From positions 704,501 to 768,500 of the forward strand of contig NW_019028982.1 in assembly GCF_002105155.1 (NCBI RefSeq): a DNA stretch of 64,000 nt. The letters run 5' to 3'. This document shows, piece by piece, positions 57,868 through 64,000 of this stretch (within the stretch, counting starts at the first letter, position 1; the number at the start of each line of letters is the position of its first letter). The stretch is from Lobosporangium transversale. Lineage: Eukaryota > Mortierellomycota > Mortierellomycetes > Mortierellales > Mortierellaceae. Below the pieces are notes generated by a model. It was not told the DNA's origin and ran no database searches. It saw nothing but the letters and a program-made list of their open reading frames with translations. The position numbers and the translations under genes are program-made.

Positions 57868-60800
57868 TTATTGTTGGACCCCCTGCTTCTCATTAAAGGC
57901 CGCTTCCGTAGCGGCAGTGGCGGGCCTTTGCGACGATACAGGTGCATTAATTCCGTTAGTATCACCTAGTTTCATCGCTGCTGCCTGCTCCTTGGCCTCT
58001 TGCGCTGCCTTCTCGTCTGCACCAGAGCCGCTGCCCATGGCATCAAGTTTTTTAAGACCGTCTTTTCCTTCCCCTTCTACCTCTTCATACTCTCTCTTTT
58101 CCTGCTCCTTGCGATGGAACTCTTCAGGATCCTCAATCGTCTGCCCTTCGCCCTTAGGTACTTCATTCAACGCCTCCAGGGCCTTCAACTTCAAGATAAT
58201 TTCTCGAATATGATCAATGCTATTCCAAACACGTTCCTGTTGGATTTTGCGAGCTTTTTTCTCTGCTAGCTTTTTCCTGCGTGCTGGTGTGCGGACCACT
58301 GCAGCTGTCAATTCAAACGACCAGATCTTGAACAGTTGGACCTTGACCACATCCAAAGCGATAAAGTAGGCAAAGGAGATGAGAAGAACTACGATTGCCT
58401 GAGAGAAAGGGATCTTGGGTGTCAGCCCTCCAAACACAACCATCAGTAGGGCAATGATCTGGGTGCCGATAATTACAGCCGCGAACAGAGGGGATGGAAG
58501 GTTTTCCCAAAAGTAGCCAGCGAGGCGGGTTGAAAAAATCACAAAGTGAGGCGCAGACGAGATGTGCAGATACATCACCGACTCGAGCTTCCTGTATTCC
58601 TCTGGCTCACTCTCGTGGACCGGTGCATAGCCAAAGTGCTTCCAGAAAGTAAAAAAGTGTGCAAACGATAGGGCCGTGAGGCAAATACCAAGGACTATGG
58701 ACATTGTGATCAGTTGGCCAATACGCCATTTGTCAGGATGCGGCGAGAGCTGAGCATTGTCAACTGCAATCACCAATGTCGCCAAATCGTTCAAGATACA
58801 AATCAAAATCAGCAGGCGTGCAGGCAACGACCAATCATAAGCCATGACGACAATAAAGAAGAACATCAAGAAATGGACCGTAGATGTGATACGATAAAGA
58901 GCATAAGATCGCATGCGCTGAAAAATGGCACGAGACGTTAGCAAACCATCAACAATTGTTGATAGACCTGGAGCCAGCAAAACAATGTCTGCAGCAGAAC
59001 GTGCTGCATCCGTGCATCCATGGACAGCGATACCAACGTTGGCTTTTTTGAGAGCAGGAGCATCATTAACACCGTCTCCGGTCATACCGACAATGATGCC
59101 GCGCTTCTGAAGTAGCTCCACTACACGATACTTGTGTTCTGGAATGACCTGTGCAAATCCATCGGCGCGGATACAGTGCTCTGTCACCTCTTCCTCAGAC
59201 TTGTCAGGATCGGCCAAATGGTTAGCATCAAGAATAACACGGGTAAGACCCAGGCGATGAGCGACTTCTTTGGCAATAATCAATTGGTCGCCAGTCACCA
59301 TCTTGACATCTACGCCCATATGGCGGCAGCGGGCAATGGTCTCTGCAGAATCAGGACGAGGAGGATCAATTAGCGAAATCATACCGATCAACTCGAATTC
59401 CTCAGCCGATCCCTTGCGAGTACGGGCAACGCCGAGTGCACGGAGGCCGCGCTTGGCTAGAGCATTAACAGCTCTAACGGCATCATCATCTCCTCCAACG
59501 AGGCGAATAATGACTTGAGGAGCCCCTTTGGCAACCTTGAATGTCTCGTTAGTCTCCTTGTTGATGACCGTAGCCTGCGTGAGTTTGGTATCAGGGTTGA
59601 AAGGCAGGAAAGAAGTGATCTTGTATCCAGGAATATCATGCTTATGAGTACGGTTCTGTAAGAGGGGCAGTTGTTCTTCAGCAGCAGTACGGACAGCGAG
59701 CTCGATCGGATCATTAGCACCAGCCTCAGCAGCAAGGTATGAGTACAAAAGGATATCCTCAGCAGTATAGTTGTTAGTCAGATATGGCTCGTCGAATGTG
59801 AGTTCGTTTAGGGTGAGAGTCCCAGTCTTGTCGGAGCAAAGAACAGAAACAGAAGCCATTTCCTCGACGGCAGTCAGGCGCTTTACAATAACCTGTTTGG
59901 CAGCGAGCTGCTTTGCCCCAACGGCCATGGTCACAGACATGACTGTGGGTAACCCAACAGGGATGGCAGCGACCGTCAGGACCAGGACACGGCCGAGTAC
60001 AGTAAGGAAAGCACCGTCAGGTGTGCCACGGAAATGTACTAGCTGGTAAACCAGGATAATGCCAACAAGGACAACAGTAATGAGGATCAAAAAGTTTCCA
60101 ATGCGATTAATAATTTTTTGAAAGTGGCCTTCTTCTGTGGTGATGGAGATCAGGTTGGCAGCACGGCCGATAAAGGTGTCAGCTCCAGTTTTAGTCACTA
60201 TGGCCATCTGTTGGCCTTGCTTCACGATTGATGATGAGTAGACGACATCACCTTTCTTCTTGGCTACAGGTAGCGATTCCCCTGTCAATGCAGACTGGTC
60301 GATCATCAACTCAGCGTTTGTCTCTTCACCTGAGGCACCCATGCCAAGAAGACGTCCGTCAGCGGGGACAATGTCGCCTAGGCGCAAGACAATGACATCG
60401 CCTGGTACCAACTCAGTAGTATCAAGTTCAACCAAGTGACCATTACGCCAACATCGAGTCTTGAGAGCTAGTGTCTGGCGTAGTGCATCCAGAGCAGACT
60501 CAGCTTTGGACTCTTCAATGAACCCAATGCAGGCATTAACGAGTAAAAGTGCCAAGATGATGCCAAAGTCAAGCCAATCCTACATAGTCATGTTCACAGA
60601 AGGGCACGATTGTCAGCTGTCAACCCACTGAAAAAAAGTGCATATCGTTGCTTCAACGCGCTCCAAAGCCTTCGAAAGCCCCCCCCCCCCCTCCAAACTC
60701 TCAATGAACCTTACCTTAACAACAGCCGAAATGATGCAGGCGACCTCGATCAAGTAAGCGATAGCACCAGTAAAGTATCCTAAAAACTTGAGGATAGGGT

Positions 60801-61227
60801 TCTTTTTGACTTCTTTAAGTTCGTTTGGGCCGAACTCAGCCTTGCGTTTACCGACTTCTTCATCTGATAGGCCCTGCGTAGGATCAGTATGAAGTAGTGC
60901 CTCGAGTTCTGGAGAAATCTGGTCCGTATGCTCATGATGCTCATGCTCTTCCACCTGGAGGTTGCCACCTTTGCCATTTTTTTCGACCATTGTGTTAGTG
61001 GGCCCTGAGGGTGCAGCAGGCACAGCTTCTGATTTAACTGGCGCATCGTTTTTCACTGGCTGGACATTCTCTAGGTTAGCAGGTCTATCCTCTGTTGAAG
61101 CAATTAAAAGTTAGTTGTGTGGCACAGACCAACTGTGGCGAAGCACTACGAAACCCGTGACTGCAATATTATTCATACCCTGTGTCTTTGATTCTTCAGA
61201 CACAATATGTCCGTGCTTGTCTGCCAT
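57868..61227 (-). CDS. PMA1: Plasma-membrane H+-ATPase (P3A type)
   Basis: The enzyme pumps protons out of the cell and energises nutrient uptake. Three exons: 61227-61179, 61091-60715 and 60579-57868, total 3138 nt, 1045 residues; yeast Pma1 has 918. Motifs are all present: TGES in the actuator domain, phosphorylated Asp at about D392 in SDKTGTLTLNELT, and TGDGVNDAPALKKA at about 643 onward. The membrane segments read DWLDFGIILALLLVNACIGF and VTMAVGAKQLAAK. After the last membrane segment the tail is about 155 residues, Lys/Arg-rich then Glu-rich, far longer than the roughly 40 of yeast, and without the terminal Ser-Thr motif known there. The intron near 60680-60693 contains a run of about 13 C. 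TTTATT at 57805 may be the minus-strand poly(A) signal. Confidence 0.95.
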
Positions 61228-61704
61228 GCTTGACTAGAATGTTCAGTAAGTTGACATACAGTCCTGTCTAGTTAGGAGAAGATAGAAATATAACTGTTAT
61301 TAGTGATTGCTTTCTTTAGTATAAAGATTATCGAATCAATCATGTCGGGGCACTTGATGAAGGCGTACAAGCACACGTATACACAATCCCTCCTCATTCC
61401 TAGATGTCAAATGTAGCTACAGAATTGATAATAGAAGGCATAGGAATCCATAGGCTGCAGCATCTTGCAATGAGCAGCAGAATTCATAAAGATGTAGTTG
61501 TTTTTTCATATTTATTATTGAAGAACGAATACTCCAAAACTCATGTGAACATTTTAATTTCCAACTGAGAAACCAGATGAATTGAAGTACTCTCAGGATA
61601 AAAAAATGGACAATCAATGTCTTGGTTTGCATAAATGTTGGATATGAGCTCAAAACCTCACGTACAATGCAATGCAAGTTGTGTTGCTGTAAGAGTGTAA
61701 GAGG

Positions 61705-61739
<35 letters not shown>

Positions 61740-62244
61740 AAGCAAGAAAAAGAAAAAGAAAAAGAATATGGGTGAATGAGTGTATGGTATAAATGTATTG
61801 GAGTATTCGATTTGGGGTATAGTGACAAGCAAGCAGGCAGGCGAACAAATGGTGGCACGAATTATGAATATGTGGATTGTCAAGAGAGAGAAGAGAATAA
61901 GCAAACAGTGTGCTTTAAATATGTTTTTTTTTATGATCAAACTGCACAGATGAGCATATTTTAAAAATGATGCATGTGGACAATGAAACCGATACACTAA
62001 CTAATTTACTTTGTCTATCAACCTGCAGTAGTCGTTAAATCTTTACATTTTTCCGTTTGATGACTTGAGGACTGCCAAATCTTACACTCGTTAGACTAAA
62101 GAATATTGAACGGATGAATTAACTAACTGTCCAGAAGACTTTTATCATCCATAAGTTTCCTTCAAGAGTATAAAAGGGATCATCAAACATTTGAGTGGTT
62201 TACTTCTGACACACATTGCCAGGAACGAAAAAAAGAAGGGCAAG

Positions 62245-62277
<33 letters not shown>

Positions 62278-63074
62278 CGCGATCTTTCATAAAAGATGAC
62301 TATTGTCCACCATCATCATGATCCATTTTTTTTTTTTTTTTTCCTTTTTTTAATCATAAATAGTGAAATATGGGCCTTGCACATCGTAAGGTGTGTCTTT
62401 ATAGCTTGTGCAATGGGCGTAGTATGTGTAATGGGCGTTGTCTGTGGATCGGGTAAACATAAATCTTCCCTTTCGTCATGATTACCTGGATAGACAATGC
62501 AATGCTGTTAATGTTATTTCGAACAAAGTTGTCTGGTGTCTGTGAAAGTAAATGATTGTGTGTGACATCAAACCATCCTCTTTTGGAACAATTGTGCAAT
62601 AAGCTCGGTGAGCACAATTGATGGACATAAAGCATTGATTATATAAAAAAAGAATGGCAATACAGCCTATCCATGCGAAAATAAGAGGCGTGGGCAAAGT
62701 GGCGAACAACAACTTTTCACTCAATGTAATGAAATATTACATATTAAACATCCCCACCCTAGTGTAACTTGTTGGTCATGTCATGTCATGTCTTGACAGA
62801 CATTGGTCACTTGTTCAGACATGTTGTGATACTGCTCTAACAATCACAATTGTCATGCTGCAGAGGTTGGATTGTCTGTCAACTATCCATGTCACATCAA
62901 AGATGTGGCAACATTTGATCCGGTACTGAAGTGATATTTCGCATAAATAAATATATCCCTGCTACAAACTACCATTGCCTTTGAGATAGGGGGAACCAAG
63001 AGAAAGAAAGAGACGGTGTAAAGGCGCGTAAAGACTTTATTAAATGATTTATGTAGTAAAAATAATTATAAAAC
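61228..63074. other. Intergenic region
   Basis: About 1.85 kb between the divergent-side end of the ATPase and the SNAP-like gene. It has long poly(A) runs at about 61708-61737 and 62247-62275, a poly(T) at 62323-62342, and a TGGTCA/CATGTC repeat near 62773-62796. It includes the ATPase promoter. No credible gene is seen. Confidence 0.6.
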
Positions 63075-64000
63075 TTATAGTAGGCTACCACCTTCTAATT
63101 TCTGTTTCTCTTTCAAGAGCAAGCCAACCTGCCAATCTGGCATTCCACCACTATGAAGCCTATCAAATCCCTGGCATGCTTCGCGAAACAAAGTTGCATC
63201 GTGCTCTCGCTCTGCTTTTGCTAGGCTTTTGAGCACTCTCAAACCCTGGGACGCTCCAAAGTCAGGACAAGCCTCTTCAAAGTGCTCAATATCTGTCTCA
63301 AACACTATCCAGTCGCCCTGAGTAGCGCCCAGATGCGCAATAATAGCATTCAGGATATGATCTCGCGTTGTATATCGAAGGATCTCTTGCGACATGGTCT
63401 CTGGAATGATAGTTTCCTTGTAGAGCGAAAATGCTTGTGCATAGTTATGTAGAACACAAAGTTGCTCTGCTAGTCGTATCGTTGCATGCAGAGCTCGCCT
63501 ATAGCAAAGTTTTGTGTAAGCTAAATATTTTGTAATATGAAAACCAGCCCAAAAGTTTAAGCATCACTGCAAATGTCGCTTACCCATCGCCAGCGCTTTG
63601 AAATAGCTCTGCTGCTTCGCGATACATCTCTGCCGCCTTCTTGGGATCTTGTGACTTAAGGAGGTCACCTAACTGATTGTAAATCTTGGCAGCTCTGGAG
63701 GCACCTCGATCATTCGATCGGAACAGCCTGGCAGCGTTCTCTAGACATTGAAGGGCAGGCCCTTAAAAAAAAAAAAAAAAAAGATAAGAGATCACAGCTC
63801 CTTGTCCGAGAGTCATCGCAGTGTCATAAACTCCGACTTCGTGGTACCTGTTTGCTTAACCATTTGGTACGCTTTGAACGCATCTTCATAGGCTCCTGCT
63901 GCTTCCATAAAATTAAACTGTGATCCGCTCTTTTCGTATAGCTTTGCTGCATCAACATACGCTCTGGCTGTCTCATGGTCTTGATATATATTGATTGAAA
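63075..64000 (-). CDS. SNAP-family protein (Sec17/alpha-SNAP-like), 5' end cut by right edge
   Basis: SNAPs bridge SNARE complexes to the NSF/Sec18 ATPase for disassembly. Visible exons: from the right edge to 63848, then 63761-63584 and 63498-63075. Splices at 63847/63762 and 63583/63499 keep phase. The sequence is a chain of TPR-like helical repeats (FMEAAGAYEDAFKAYQMVKQ, ASRAAKIYNQLGDLLKSQDP, AAEMYREAAELFQSAGD). The C-terminal segment ILRYTTRDHILNAIIAHLG has the Y..KD...KA pattern of alpha-SNAP. It ends GGSLL, keeping the terminal Leu important for NSF stimulation in alpha-SNAP, but lacks its usual acidic EED stretch. It may be a divergent paralogue. The N-terminal repeats lie outside the window. 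Confidence 0.75.

Noticed and set aside
1..64000. CRISPR arrays, rRNA, tRNA and intact transposase or reverse-transcriptase genes
   Set aside because: None was seen. The tandem repeats present lack the spacer structure of CRISPR, and no DDE or RT motifs were found in any frame read.

Overview
The window is nuclear DNA from a filamentous fungus, most likely an early-diverging Mucoromycota/Mortierellomycota species (inference). The reasons are multi-exon genes with short GT-AG introns, a secreted CotH-type protein, a fungal P-type H+-ATPase, a fungal lactone oxidase, and very many A/T homopolymers of 15 to 41 bases in introns and intergenic DNA. No rRNA, tRNA, CRISPR array or intact transposon was recognised. 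Exon models were built by hand from splice signals and reading phase. Complete spliced models come out as whole codons, except one gene with an apparent one-base frameshift.

Left half (1-30 kb): a partial unknown gene at the left edge; a large 12-exon HEATR5/Laa1 gene (minus) head to head with dynactin p62 (plus); Elongin C (minus); a tandem pair of FAD monooxygenases (minus) sharing an 11-nt micro-exon, the second copy frameshifted; a secreted CotH-like protein (plus); and a FATP/Fat1-type very-long-chain acyl-CoA synthetase (plus). Laa1 and dynactin p62, with a SNAP-family protein at the right edge, are membrane-traffic or motor proteins. The rest is metabolism and secretion.

Middle (30-49 kb): long repeat-rich, gene-poor stretches around a single-exon secreted subtilisin, a Ser-rich protein with a SERTA-like segment and a perfect 30-bp coding repeat, a small unknown two-exon gene, a sugar-1,4-lactone oxidase with Cys where the flavin-linking His is expected, and a decayed-looking gene.

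Right part (49.8-57.6 kb) looks accessory: three divergent 3CxxC zinc-finger proteins, a dynamin-superfamily GTPase flanked by short related repeats, and a short protein resembling only the C-terminus of VIT/VWA proteins. The 3CxxC plus dynamin grouping recalls the vertebrate interferon-induced RTP4 and Mx proteins and is the best candidate here for an undescribed system, although function is purely inferred. A plasma-membrane H+-ATPase with an unusually long C-terminal tail and a Sec17/alpha-SNAP-like gene cut by the right edge complete the window.
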